From NCBI RefSeq assembly GCF_018502485.1, contig NZ_CP075546.1: DNA of 64,000 bases; one strand, given 5' to 3'. Shown here one piece after another: positions 34,836-44,091 of the stretch. Both the position numbers and the translations under genes were made by a program. The stretch's first letter is position 1, and each line of letters begins with the position of its first letter. The DNA comes from Methanospirillum purgamenti (GTDB taxonomy: Archaea; Halobacteriota; Methanomicrobia; Methanomicrobiales; Methanospirillaceae). The notes under the pieces are model-generated. The model saw only the letters and a list, made by a program, of their open reading frames with translations. It was not told the DNA's origin and made no database searches.

Positions 34836-35789
34836 ATGGAACATCCTATGATCCGATGTCACTGTATGGTTCAGGTAATCACAGTCTTCTGTATATGCTT
34901 TTTTTTTGTCTGTACCTGTATAGCAGCAGAAAGTATCCATGATGCTACGGTATGGATAAACAAAGGGAAAGACGCATTTCAGAATAAGGATTTTGTCAGC
35001 GCGATCGCTGCGTATGATCAGGCCCTGCTTCTTGATGAATTTTATACGGAAGGGTGGAAATTACGCGGTGATGCTCTGATGGAACTGAAACGGTACGCTG
35101 AAGCGGCAGAGTCTTATGATCGCGCCATCTCAATCGACAAAACAAATGCTGATCTGCTTGGAAAAAAGGGTCGTGCCATTTATGAACTTGGGAAATATCA
35201 GGATGCCCTTGATATATTCACACGTGCCGTATCGTTAAATCCGTATATTTTTCAAAACCAGGATGGATATGGGGACGTGCTGGCAGCTCTGAATCGGTTT
35301 ACCGAAGCAGATTATGCATATACCAGTGCACTTAAAATCGATCCAAAGAGTAATGCCACCTGGAATAAAAAAGGGGAAGTCCTCGCAAAGATGTACCGGA
35401 ATGAAGAGGCACTTGCTGCATTTAACCAGTCAATCCTGATATATCCTGAGTCAGCAGAAGTCTGGAATAATCTTGGTAGTGTTTATTTTTCCATGGGTAA
35501 TATGGAAAAAGCTCTAAAGGCGTTTGAGCAGGCTATATCCCTGGATGAAAGTTATATCCCGCAAAAATATGGAGACACGCTCAGCCGGCTTGCAAAGGCC
35601 GGTCAGGATGATCAAATAATTTCATCATCTACAAGCTCCTCTGATCCTGTTTCGCCCCTTATCTTCACTCTCCCGCCCGCCATATTTCTCTTAAACTATG
35701 TTATGATCGGGATAGGAATTCTAGCAATTCTCATGATTGGAATACTTGGGTTCATGAAGAGACGGACTCTGAAAAAAAGAGGATTATAA
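34836..35789 (+). CDS. Membrane-anchored TPR protein
   Basis: 317 residues. Signal-like helix (VITVFCICFFFVCTCIAAES), then about six tetratricopeptide repeats from residue 35 to 255 (AWN/W/GNxxYxxGxxxxALxAFxxAIxLDP pattern: KGKDAFQNKDFVSAIAAYDQAL, LRGDALMELKRYAEAAESYD, LGSVYFSMGNMEKALKAFEQAI). A C-terminal membrane helix (LNYVMIGIGILAILMIGILG) and KKRGL tail anchor it. The TPR array is therefore predicted extracellular or surface-facing. Partner unknown. Confidence 0.85.
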   Translation: MEHPMIRCHCMVQVITVFCICFFFVCTCIAAESIHDATVWINKGKDAFQNKDFVSAIAAYDQALLLDEFYTEGWKLRGDALMELKRYAEAAESYDRAISIDKTNADLLGKKGRAIYELGKYQDALDIFTRAVSLNPYIFQNQDGYGDVLAALNRFTEADYAYTSALKIDPKSNATWNKKGEVLAKMYRNEEALAAFNQSILIYPESAEVWNNLGSVYFSMGNMEKALKAFEQAISLDESYIPQKYGDTLSRLAKAGQDDQIISSSTSSSDPVSPLIFTLPPAIFLLNYVMIGIGILAILMIGILGFMKRRTLKKRGL

Positions 35790-35797
35790 TTTTTGGA

Positions 35798-36643
35798 TCA
35801 TGAATACCTGGAGAGGATGGTCCTGATTATCTCTTCCCGGTTTATGACCTTTTTCTCTTTATTCTCTGGAAAAGAGGGCTTTATCGTTTTATAAAAAATT
35901 CCCAGCGGAATCGGACCGGGGTCAGAATAGTTCCATTGCTGGCCGGTCCTGCAGGCAACATCAAATTGTGACACATTTGCTTCAGATGTTTCGTAAACAA
36001 ATTCATCATACTGTGGTGTCATGTTAAAAAATGAGGCACAGATCTGCAGAACGTCAATGTGAGCAAAACCCGGATGAAGTATTGCCTCCCGTATGATTCG
36101 TTTCAGAAGTGGGATTTTTCTTGAATATCCTCTGGCAACAAAGGTGGCGCCTGATCCAAGGAGCATCTCGATAATGTTTAAGGGATATTCGTGAATTCCT
36201 TCCGGAGTAGATTTCCCCCGATATCCATAAGGAGAGGTTGGTGTGTATTGACCGGTTGTTAGCCCGTAAACCCGGTTGTTATGACATATTACTGTGATGT
36301 CAATGTTCCGTTTTGCAGCATGAATAAGATGGTCAAGCCCTTCAGCATAGAGATCCCCGTCTCCAGCAAAACAAATCACTTTCAGATCCGGATTTGCCAT
36401 TTTTATTCCCGATGCGACTGGGATTGTTCTCCCATGAAGTGAGTAAAAACTATTCAGATTAAAGTAATCTGCAATTTTTGCATGACACCCGATTCCTGTA
36501 ACAAAAACAAAATTTTCTCTTGGAACACCTTCTTTTTCAAACTCTTCGATAACAAACTTGACTGCATGCTGAATCGCAAAGTTACCACATCCCGGACACC
36601 AGGTATTTTTTGTATCAGCTACCAGCGATTCATTCGGGTTCAT
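35798..36643 (-). CDS. korB: 2-oxoacid:ferredoxin oxidoreductase, beta subunit
   Basis: 281 residues. TPP-binding subunit: TWCPGCGNFAIQHAV, VFVTGIGCHAKIADYF, CFAGDGDLYAEGLDHLIHAAKRN with the GDG...N motif, NNRVYGLTTGQYTPTSP. Oxidises a 2-oxoacid (2-oxoglutarate best fits the reductive TCA/biosynthetic need of methanogens) with ferredoxin as acceptor. ATGA overlap with the alpha subunit gene. No separate delta (ferredoxin) subunit gene is nearby. Confidence 0.9.
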   Translation of the reverse strand: MNPNESLVADTKNTWCPGCGNFAIQHAVKFVIEEFEKEGVPRENFVFVTGIGCHAKIADYFNLNSFYSLHGRTIPVASGIKMANPDLKVICFAGDGDLYAEGLDHLIHAAKRNIDITVICHNNRVYGLTTGQYTPTSPYGYRGKSTPEGIHEYPLNIIEMLLGSGATFVARGYSRKIPLLKRIIREAILHPGFAHIDVLQICASFFNMTPQYDEFVYETSEANVSQFDVACRTGQQWNYSDPGPIPLGIFYKTIKPSFPENKEKKVINREEIIRTILSRYS

Positions 36644-38280
36644 ATATACCTCCTGATCTGTTCCTCTAGTTCTTCTACAGCAGACGGTCGTCCGTCATAC
36701 CGTAAAATCAGGTGATCTGGTACTATTCCATGTTCCCGGAGAATTTTATCTAGCTGACCCATTGCACTCTCTTCAATGAGTATGATCTTTTCCACCCCTT
36801 CCATCGCTTTCAAAAAGGATTTTTTTGGAAATGGTTCAAGGATAAGAGGAGAGATTATTCTCACCGACATGGTTTGGATTGCTTCTGTCACAGGTCCCCG
36901 AACGGATCCCCAGCATATGATACCGGTTGTGGCATTTTTATCTCCATCAATGAAAATATTCTCCGGTCTGTCAACATATTCACAGAGTACCTGTTGCTTT
37001 CGCTTTCGTTTCTCGACCATGAACCTGGTTACCTGAGGATCTTCTGTTGTAATTCCCCTGACATCGTGTGTATAACTGTTTACCTTTATGGATTCTCCTG
37101 GGTATGGAGGTGAAAGAACCGGGGATATTCCATCAGGATGGTCTGCATACCTGTTATAGGGAAATGTGGGTCCGGGCTTGGTGATTGGTTCTGTTCTCGG
37201 TAATGATGATGAGCCAGTGTATATCCCTTCTGAAAATGTTTTATCTGTCAGAATAAATGCGGGTATCTGGAATTGCGAGGAGACCTGAACCGCTTCTGCA
37301 CCCAGACGAAGTGCTTCATCAGGATTTGCTGGTGCTGCTATCCATCGGGGAAATTCTCCCTGTCCAGCATGTCGTATAAACATAAGGTCTGACTGAGCAG
37401 TATATGTGGGCAGACCGGTTGAAGGCCCTGTCCTTTGTGATACGATAATGACGATAGGGAGTTCTGCCTGTCCGGCAAGTGATAGTCCTTCGGTCATTAG
37501 GCAGAATCCACCTCCTGATGTTCCGACAGCAGACTTTTTTCCGGTATATGAGAACCCGAGAGCCATGAGAATTACTGCAATCTCACTCTCCGGATGGTAC
37601 ACCGTGATTCCTGTCTCTTCAGCAACACTTGCGAGAAAATGAAGCACTCCTGAAGATGGCGTCATTGGATAGGCAATATATGCATCAATACCTCCTGCCA
37701 AAAGACCTATCGCTATCCATTCATTTCCTGACAGAAATGGTTTCGTCTCTCCTGAAATCGGTGAAAAATTAAGGCCTGGTGTGACGGTTTTCCATGCAGC
37801 CTGTGCAATCTGCAGGTTTTTCTCTATTTTTTTAGGAATTTTTCGTGATAAAACTGATTCAACATGCTCCCAAGGCACACCAAGATACCTGAACAAAACT
37901 GCAATCATAGCAGTATTTCCCATAATAGGGATTCCCTGTAGTTCGTTTATGATCTGAGTGATAGAAATTCCTACTCCCTCTGTCTTTACCTTATCTTTAT
38001 CAAAAAGTATGATCCCATGGTTAGCCAGTTTGTCAAGATGAGTATCTACCGTCTGCTGATCAAAAGCAATAATTACGTTTACTTTTGTGCGGTGCGTGAA
38101 AATAGGCTCTTTTGCAGCCCGGATGATACAAAAATTATGCCCTCCCCTGATGAGTGATGGGTAATCAACATACTGGTATACATGATAACCGAGCGAGGAA
38201 AAAATAGAGCCGATTATCTGACCTGCCTGGGAAATGCCATCCCCTGCTTTTCCCCCTATCAAAATAGAATATTCATTCAT
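36640..38280 (-). CDS. korA: 2-oxoacid:ferredoxin oxidoreductase, fused gamma-alpha subunit
   Basis: 546 residues from ATG 38280 (MNEYSILIGGKAGDGISQAG); the upstream in-frame extension lacks similarity. Residues 1 to about 175 are the gamma domain (GGKAGDGISQAGQII), and the rest is the alpha domain (YPMTPSSGVLHFLA, VGTSGGGFCLMTEGLSLAGQAELP, RTGPSTGLPTYTAQSDL, FILTDKTFSEG). This two-subunit form resembles KorAB of other prokaryotes. Substrate 2-oxoglutarate is an inference; pyruvate or branched 2-oxoacids are not excluded. Confidence 0.9.
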   Translation of the reverse strand: MNEYSILIGGKAGDGISQAGQIIGSIFSSLGYHVYQYVDYPSLIRGGHNFCIIRAAKEPIFTHRTKVNVIIAFDQQTVDTHLDKLANHGIILFDKDKVKTEGVGISITQIINELQGIPIMGNTAMIAVLFRYLGVPWEHVESVLSRKIPKKIEKNLQIAQAAWKTVTPGLNFSPISGETKPFLSGNEWIAIGLLAGGIDAYIAYPMTPSSGVLHFLASVAEETGITVYHPESEIAVILMALGFSYTGKKSAVGTSGGGFCLMTEGLSLAGQAELPIVIIVSQRTGPSTGLPTYTAQSDLMFIRHAGQGEFPRWIAAPANPDEALRLGAEAVQVSSQFQIPAFILTDKTFSEGIYTGSSSLPRTEPITKPGPTFPYNRYADHPDGISPVLSPPYPGESIKVNSYTHDVRGITTEDPQVTRFMVEKRKRKQQVLCEYVDRPENIFIDGDKNATTGIICWGSVRGPVTEAIQTMSVRIISPLILEPFPKKSFLKAMEGVEKIILIEESAMGQLDKILREHGIVPDHLILRYDGRPSAVEELEEQIRRYI

Positions 38281-38448
38281 CAGTGTGCCTCTTGTGGGAC
38301 ATCTGTTCTGGCTGGTAATGAACATTCCTCTCTGTGAAGTATTTGATAGTCAGGGTGTTGGATTAAAAAAATATAGAGATAACTGTAGATGTATAGATTT
38401 TTTCGTCAGGTATATTCTTACGTCGCAAATATAATAGAGGGATCAGAA

Positions 38449-38457
38449 CTTTTATAT
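38449..38457 (+). promoter_or_regulatory. Likely TATA box of the flavoprotein gene
   Basis: CTTTTATAT about 25-30 nt upstream of the ATG at 38481, with GGAGATATAT as ribosome-binding site immediately before the start. Typical archaeal spacing if the leader is very short. Confidence 0.4.
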
Positions 38458-38480
38458 CTCTTAACACCCTGGAGATATAT

Positions 38481-39038
38481 ATGCGCGTTTTAACCCTCTC
38501 TGGCAGCCCCCTCAAGAAAGGAAATACGAGTCAGCTCATTACTTATTTAACAAAACAAATGGAAAAATCTGATATTCAAGATCTGAAATTAACATCACTT
38601 TCCCTCTCCGGTGAAAAAATTTCTCCCTGTAAAGCATGCAAAAAATGCATGGAAACTGGTTCCTGTGTCGTGAAAGATGATTTTCAATCAATCGCAAAGA
38701 AGATGCTGAAAAGTGATCTTATCATAATCGGATCTCCGGTTTTTTTCCACGACGTATCCGGACCGGTAAAAAATCTCATTGATCGGACATATTCACTCTG
38801 GCATGACCGACAGTTGAAGGGAAAGAAAATTATTCCGGTCGCTGTTAGTGCTGCATCAGGAGAAGATAGAACCCTTGAAACATTGCGGATATGGGCACAG
38901 GCCCATGAGATGAAGATTATCAGGTCAGTATCTGGTCATGGATATAAGAAAGGAGAAGTCCTGAAGGATGAAGAAGCCAGGACAGCAGCGAAAAATGCTC
39001 TTAGGGAATTAATGGGAGAACTACAAATTGAAGAATGA
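38481..39038 (+). CDS. Iron-sulfur flavoprotein (Isf-like)
   Basis: 185 residues, flavodoxin-like fold. FMN phosphate loop LSGSPLKKGNTSQL at the N-terminus, then a compact four-cysteine motif C50-x2-C53-x2-C56-x5-C62 in PCKACKKCMETGSC, the [4Fe-4S] site of archaeal Isf, and IIGSPVFFHDVSGPVKNLIDR. Isf proteins take electrons from ferredoxin; in methanogens they are linked to oxygen or peroxide detoxification. Divergent from korA and convergent with ppx. Confidence 0.9.
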   Translation: MRVLTLSGSPLKKGNTSQLITYLTKQMEKSDIQDLKLTSLSLSGEKISPCKACKKCMETGSCVVKDDFQSIAKKMLKSDLIIIGSPVFFHDVSGPVKNLIDRTYSLWHDRQLKGKKIIPVAVSAASGEDRTLETLRIWAQAHEMKIIRSVSGHGYKKGEVLKDEEARTAAKNALRELMGELQIEE

Positions 39039-39044
39039 TCTCAA

Positions 39045-40613
39045 TTATTTATGATCCAAAGGAATATGCTCAATATGTAGGGGTAATCTAAATGTTCTGA
39101 AAAAAGTATCTTTTTCAGATTCTATCGCCCAAAATTCGAGTGAACAGTCCGATATACAGGAGATCGATAATACAATACTCTCCTTATCTCGTGAAAACTC
39201 TGCTTTCTCTATTCTACAGTTATGACTTCTGTCCAGATTTTCAGCCATCCGTAAAAGAAGTGACAATATTCTGACTGTTCTTCGCTCTGTTCGTCCAAGT
39301 TCCTGAAATGGAACATCACGACTTCGTGGTAGTTTTTTCCGGTGATATCTGGCAACGAGGCCAATCATGAGCACCTCATATTGATTAAAGCCCAATAGCG
39401 GAACCTCAGTTATGAGATAAAATGAATGCTGATGATGATTGGAAAAGGAGATAAATTGTCCTACATCATGCAGGTATGCTGCATGTGTCAGTAATTCTTC
39501 AGATTCTTCCTGATATTTGAATAATTTTGACCGAATTGCGGAGTGGTAGAGTTGGAGTGATAATTTGACAATGTGGGCTGCATGTTTTTCGTCGATATGA
39601 CACAACTTTCCAAGATGCCTGACAGAACGTTCCCTTATGGATACCTGTTCTGCATGAGGAAATTCTGGAATCCGGGAGATATAATCCACCAGAAGACCGT
39701 GTCGAAGAGATCGGTTTGATACGAATATTCCAGAAATTTTTGTTGCCTTTAGTATTTCATGAAGGATTAATGCTCCAGCAACGATGATATCGGCCCGTTC
39801 AGGATTTAACCCCTGAACGTTTTTTCTAGCCTCCAGGGGAAGACCTGATAAATATGATATCATCGCTTCGAGTTCATCGGTTCCTAAAAAACCAGAAACA
39901 TGAGTACTCTGAAATGGTTTATATGAACTGGCAATGGTTTCAAGTGTAAGAATGGTTCCAGAACTTCCAAAGGCTTTTGTTACATATAAAACCCGGATCT
40001 GTTTTGCAATGTGGACAATCTCATGTTCGATATGACGCCGAACCTGTTTCAGGGTATCCGGTGAGATCTTTCCATCTTTTTCGGGGTTTATGAGAGTTCC
40101 TGTTGTTCGTATAGCTCCAAGTTTCAGGCTGCGAAGGATACTTGGTTCATGCTGATCACCGACGATTATCTCGGTAGATCCTCCACCAATGTCGATGAAA
40201 AGTGCTTTCTCATCGCGAATATCAATCCCACTGGATACTCCCAGCCAGATAAGACGTGCTTCTTCTGTTCCGGAGATGATGTGAATTCTGATTCCTGTTA
40301 GTTCTTCAATATGGAGGCAGAGTTCTTCTCCGTTTTCTGCTTCACGTGCTGCAGATGTTGCAACAGCGACAAACTCTTCTACCCCCCGGCTTTTTGCCAG
40401 TTCAATCAGTTTTGTAATAACACTGATTGCCCGTTCAATCGCAGTACTGGTCAGACGATTAGCCGGATATTCCCCTTCTCCAAGTCGGATTACTTCTTTT
40501 TGCTGAGTGAGGAGAGTGTACGAACCATTCGTGTTTAACCTGACCACCAACAGTCGTACCGAATTTGTACCAAGATCAATAAATCCAACAACTCGAGGTT
40601 TTTTCAGGTGCAT
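39045..40613 (-). CDS. ppx: Ppx/GppA exopolyphosphatase with C-terminal HD domain
   Basis: 522 residues. Actin-like phosphatase: GFIDLGTNSVRLLVV (nucleotide/phosphate loop 1), ATSAAREAENGEE, LFIDIGGGSTEIIVGD and AFGSSGTILTLE. The C-terminal domain is HD-like (HAAYLHDVGQFISFSNHHQHSFYL). Removes terminal phosphates from polyphosphate or pppGpp; in a methanogen, polyphosphate is the likelier substrate. Overlaps the HD gene by 10 nt; cotranscription with the HD and CHAD genes is expected. Confidence 0.92.
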   Translation of the reverse strand: MHLKKPRVVGFIDLGTNSVRLLVVRLNTNGSYTLLTQQKEVIRLGEGEYPANRLTSTAIERAISVITKLIELAKSRGVEEFVAVATSAAREAENGEELCLHIEELTGIRIHIISGTEEARLIWLGVSSGIDIRDEKALFIDIGGGSTEIIVGDQHEPSILRSLKLGAIRTTGTLINPEKDGKISPDTLKQVRRHIEHEIVHIAKQIRVLYVTKAFGSSGTILTLETIASSYKPFQSTHVSGFLGTDELEAMISYLSGLPLEARKNVQGLNPERADIIVAGALILHEILKATKISGIFVSNRSLRHGLLVDYISRIPEFPHAEQVSIRERSVRHLGKLCHIDEKHAAHIVKLSLQLYHSAIRSKLFKYQEESEELLTHAAYLHDVGQFISFSNHHQHSFYLITEVPLLGFNQYEVLMIGLVARYHRKKLPRSRDVPFQELGRTERRTVRILSLLLRMAENLDRSHNCRIEKAEFSRDKESIVLSISCISDCSLEFWAIESEKDTFFRTFRLPLHIEHIPLDHK

Positions 40614-41185
40614 ATAAGGGAAATCCTGCGGTTTATGGTAGTTTCCAAAAGCTGGCTCTTCTCAGAAAAAACAGCCATATCAATGAGAGATGGATGTCTG
40701 CATGTTATGGAAATAATAAGTTCATCATCACCGATAGTGCAGGTAAGATCAAATACTGCATTTTGGTGTGCCCGGTCAAGACTGTCTGCGATCCGAAGTA
40801 TCCCAGAGCAAAATATCACTATCTGTTGATCTGCACCATCAAGATCACGGAACACTGCATGATCTGGCTTTGGGCCGGTTTTCCTATGATATCGGGCGAT
40901 TAATGAAACCATTTTTCTTTCCCTGTCACTGAATGGGATAGTCCTATCTGCCAGGATGATGTCTCGTGATGCTTTGTGATGGGCTATCTGTGGCCGACTC
41001 CATCCAATATCGTGTAGTAAAGCGGCAGATTTTAAGATGTCACGTTCTTTTTTCTCGTATGTGTGGAGTTCACCAAGAGCCTGAAATAACAGAGCAGAGA
41101 GTCTGCACACCTCCCTGGCATGACCAGGATCAGGATCAAATCTGTCTGCATATTCAATGATAACCGGCCATATGGTCTTTTCCAT
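40604..41185 (-). CDS. HD-domain phosphohydrolase
   Basis: 193 residues, an HD fold: PGHAREVCRLSALLFQAL, then KSAALLHDIGWSRPQIAHHKASRDII with the central His-Asp pair, and VSLIARYHRKTGPKP. The C-terminus (SITCRHPSLIDMAVFSEKSQL) resembles the C-terminal end of the adjacent Ppx, so it looks like a detached relative of the Ppx HD part. Single-nt junction with the CHAD gene. Substrate unknown; context points to polyphosphate or nucleotide turnover. Confidence 0.85.
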   Translation of the reverse strand: MEKTIWPVIIEYADRFDPDPGHAREVCRLSALLFQALGELHTYEKKERDILKSAALLHDIGWSRPQIAHHKASRDIILADRTIPFSDRERKMVSLIARYHRKTGPKPDHAVFRDLDGADQQIVIFCSGILRIADSLDRAHQNAVFDLTCTIGDDELIISITCRHPSLIDMAVFSEKSQLLETTINRRISLICT

Positions 41186-43077
41186 CAGAGAGAATCCTCC
41201 GGTTCAGAGACCACATCAAGGGGCTTTCCCTCTGAAATGATCCGGCGGAATGAATCAGGGAGATGCCTTTTTCGCAATGCATCTATGGCTCTTGAAATGT
41301 CATATGAAACCCGGACATGAACTATGGAAAATGGATCAAGGCTGAGAAGGGCATAGCATGCCCGGGGATCGCCATCTTCTGTTCTTCCGACACTACCACA
41401 GTTTACAAACCAGACTCCATCTACCTGTCTCATAGACGGTATGTGTGCATGGCCGGTTACGATAATATCAGCCATTGATTTTTGCGCAATTTCCCGAAAT
41501 CTTGTTTCTGGTGTCTCCTGGACCAGGTATTCATTGAGTGAACCTGGACTGCCATGTGTGACCAAAATTGATGTACCTCTTACCCGGAATCTGTGTTGAC
41601 GGGGGAGGGCTGCCAGATATGCCCGGTTTTCCCGAGAGAGATGATGATAGGCATATCTCATTGCAATCTGTTTATCCCTTGACTTAGGTCTCCCGGTTTT
41701 CCATTTTTTTGAAAGAACCGAACGATCGTAATTTCCGATTACTGATAAGACATGAGAAGACCGGAGCAGGGTCATTACTTCATCAGGAAATGCTCCATAT
41801 CCAATACTATCCCCTGCATTGAAGACTGCTGATGCTCCCCGCTCTTTTGCATCGAAAAGAACCGCTTCAAGAGCGGGTAGATTTGCATGAACATCTGAAA
41901 TAAGGGCAATCTTTACCGGTCCTTTTGGATCCTGCTCACATTGCTCTTGAAAGGAATACTGCACCGGAATAGATATCTTCTCTTCAAGCCGAATCCAGAA
42001 TCCCTCTTCCTTCATTGAATTCCATAGGTTTTGGAGTTCTCTGAATAGTTCTGTACGTTTCTTTTTCCGATTCTCAAGAAGATCTAAAAAACCTGGTTCC
42101 AACCAGGAAAAAAAATCCGGATTTCCAAAATAATCCAATGCCCTTTCTTTTTCATCTTTGATGAAATAAGGTATTTTTTCAATCCATACGTCGCAGTCAT
42201 GCATATCCCCAAGCACGTCCTGCAAAGATTTAAACATTTTAATTTCAGATTTTAAGCCGCATTCGAAGAGACCCGAAAATGATTCAAGCGTATAGCGAAG
42301 TCTTTTAGCAGCAATACGCATTTCATGGTGTCTGTGGATCATGTCCGGGTCAGAAAGCCAGGGTTCATACCAGAAAAGATCCTGCATAGCGGTCATAATG
42401 TGAAGGAACGCCTGTTCATATGCATAGTGTGAGCTTTCTCCGGTATCAGCCAGTTCTGCTTTGATTTTTTGCTCATGAAGGCAGGTTGCTATCGCTTCGA
42501 GATCCCCGGATTCTTCAAGCGTATTTACAACTTTCACGACATCCGGTTGTATCATAAGTCGCCTTTGAACAAGCCTGAAGAGGAGACATTCAAGCCCAGG
42601 TCTTTTATGATCTATGGTTTCAGCGTAAGGCCATACTCCTGGTTTCCTCTCACATGGATGGCATTCAACTGATTCTTCCTGGTTTGGATATGTTGTATCA
42701 GTCGGAACTCGGAATTCTTCCTCATGATAGTGAAAGAAAAGAGGTTCATTCCCTGAATCTGTGACCTTTTTTTCAAAATATTCATGAACAAAAGTTATCT
42801 GAACATCAAGATCCCGTGCTTCCCCGAGTGCCTTTGTGAGGTTTCTTATCTTTTTTCTCCATTGTTTTGCATGGGCACTGGGAAGACTGGATGAAAAAAT
42901 GGTGAAACATGCCCGGAGCCGCCGGGTTGCAACCCGTGCCCGGTGTACATATTCAATATCGTCTGATGACCTGACCCCTGATAATTCCTGCTCCAGCTGG
43001 CTCAGGAGTGGGAGCATTGTTTCTGCCGTATATCTGCTAAATCCCGGATCTTCTGAATTTTTATATGAACATTTCAT
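41185..43077 (-). CDS. CHAD domain fused to metallophosphoesterase
   Basis: 630 residues. Residues 1 to about 335 form a CHAD domain, a helical polyphosphate-binding module with the basic signatures HRARVATRRLRA (45-56) and HHEMRIAAKRLRY (250-262), interrupted by a roughly 60-residue Cys/Pro-containing insert (about 110-170). Residues about 388-600 are a YfcE/MJ0936-like metallophosphoesterase: SDVHANLPALEA, GDSIGYG, GNYD, THGSPG and TGHAHIP supply the dimetal ligands. The fusion suggests an enzyme steered to polyphosphate. A strong GGAGG lies 6 nt before ATG 43077. Next to HD and Ppx. Confidence 0.9.
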   Translation of the reverse strand: MKCSYKNSEDPGFSRYTAETMLPLLSQLEQELSGVRSSDDIEYVHRARVATRRLRACFTIFSSSLPSAHAKQWRKKIRNLTKALGEARDLDVQITFVHEYFEKKVTDSGNEPLFFHYHEEEFRVPTDTTYPNQEESVECHPCERKPGVWPYAETIDHKRPGLECLLFRLVQRRLMIQPDVVKVVNTLEESGDLEAIATCLHEQKIKAELADTGESSHYAYEQAFLHIMTAMQDLFWYEPWLSDPDMIHRHHEMRIAAKRLRYTLESFSGLFECGLKSEIKMFKSLQDVLGDMHDCDVWIEKIPYFIKDEKERALDYFGNPDFFSWLEPGFLDLLENRKKKRTELFRELQNLWNSMKEEGFWIRLEEKISIPVQYSFQEQCEQDPKGPVKIALISDVHANLPALEAVLFDAKERGASAVFNAGDSIGYGAFPDEVMTLLRSSHVLSVIGNYDRSVLSKKWKTGRPKSRDKQIAMRYAYHHLSRENRAYLAALPRQHRFRVRGTSILVTHGSPGSLNEYLVQETPETRFREIAQKSMADIIVTGHAHIPSMRQVDGVWFVNCGSVGRTEDGDPRACYALLSLDPFSIVHVRVSYDISRAIDALRKRHLPDSFRRIISEGKPLDVVSEPEDSL

Positions 43078-43081
43078 GAAA

Positions 43082-43097
43082 ATCCTCCAGGGAGGAT
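43082..43097. promoter_or_regulatory. Short palindrome covering the ribosome-binding site of the CHAD gene
   Basis: ATCCTCC-AG-GGAGGAT: 7-bp arms, 2-nt centre. One arm is the GGAGG of the gene starting at 43077. Could be an operator; a chance repeat of the SD is possible. Confidence 0.3.
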
Positions 43098-43197
43098 CAC
43101 CCTGGTGGTAATCAGGTATATGATATATGATGAACCGTATTTCTCTTCTTTGATCCTTACACAGATTCTTTATCTTATAAAATAGGGATATGTATCG

Positions 43198-43908
43198 TTA
43201 TTTTTTCGATTCAATCGTCATGCAATATTCTAATGCCTGATTCTGTTCTGTATCTCCTGGTTTTTCTTTCTTGAATACGAATGCACTGATTACTGCTTTT
43301 AAAACCATAGCAATTGAAAAGATACAGATACCTAATACCAGCCACATGAGCATCGAGACATTGTCCTGGATGATCGGAATATTGCCAATCAGAAATCCTC
43401 CACATACAAGTCCCCCGGTCCATAGTACTGCCCCAAAAACGTTATAAAATAAAAACCAGCGATAGTTCATCGTTCCTATTCCGGCAAGGAAGGGGGCAAA
43501 GGTTCTGACAATTGGGACAAACCGTGCGATAACAATGGTAATGCCTCCATATGTCTCAAAATAGTGATGGGTTTTTATGAGCCATTCTTTATGAATGAAT
43601 GCAGCAAGGCGGCCTTCCATAATTTTGCATCCGGCATACCTTCCTATCCAGAAATTTACGGTATCTCCTATTATAGCAGCAGATCCAATGATGAGAAGTA
43701 ATACCCAGATATTGAGCACTCCGCTTCCTGCAAGTGCACCACTGACGAAAAGAAGAGAATCTCCAGGCAAAAATGGGGTTACGACAAAACCGGTCTCACA
43801 GAAGATGATGAGAAACAGTACACCATAGATAAGAGGCCCTAATTCTCCGGCCATCTGTTCCAGAGATGAGTCAATATGAAGAATAAGATCAAAAATGGTA
43901 AAATCCAT
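43198..43908 (-). CDS. DedA/SNARE-associated (VTT-domain) membrane protein
   Basis: 236 residues from ATG 43908 (MDFTIFDLILHIDSS); an upstream ATG at 43938 is less likely. DedA signature: FCETGFVVTPFLPGDSLLFVSGAL, GDTVNFWIGRYAGCKI and RFVPIVRTFAPFLAGIGTMNYRWFL. DedA proteins are polytopic flippase-like proteins acting on undecaprenyl/polyprenyl-phosphate and phospholipids. Encoded beside the phosphate genes and divergent from pstS, sharing its upstream region. Confidence 0.92.
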   Translation of the reverse strand: MDFTIFDLILHIDSSLEQMAGELGPLIYGVLFLIIFCETGFVVTPFLPGDSLLFVSGALAGSGVLNIWVLLLIIGSAAIIGDTVNFWIGRYAGCKIMEGRLAAFIHKEWLIKTHHYFETYGGITIVIARFVPIVRTFAPFLAGIGTMNYRWFLFYNVFGAVLWTGGLVCGGFLIGNIPIIQDNVSMLMWLVLGICIFSIAMVLKAVISAFVFKKEKPGDTEQNQALEYCMTIESKK

Positions 43909-44005
43909 GTATCCGGAAATGTTCCCTCTCCAGAGCAATAGGGTTTCCCATTGATAGTAATGGCAGTTATTGGTATGGTCATTAGTTGATGGAGCCCTTT
44001 GTACA

Positions 44006-44040
44006 TATAGAGAAGTCTGATGTCTCTATATTCTCTGGAG
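44006..44040 (+). promoter_or_regulatory. Candidate phosphate-responsive operator upstream of pstS
   Basis: TATAGAGA, 9 nt, then TCTCTATATTCTCTGGAG. The first 8 nt and TCTCTATA form a perfect inverted repeat. A closely matching two-part element lies upstream of pstCA at 48738-48782, in the same orientation relative to its gene. Ends 51 nt before the pstS ATG. Confidence 0.5.
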
Positions 44041-44091
44041 GCAATCTGCTTATTATCTAGGTCCATTATAGGTTTTGATGCGTGAGATGCT

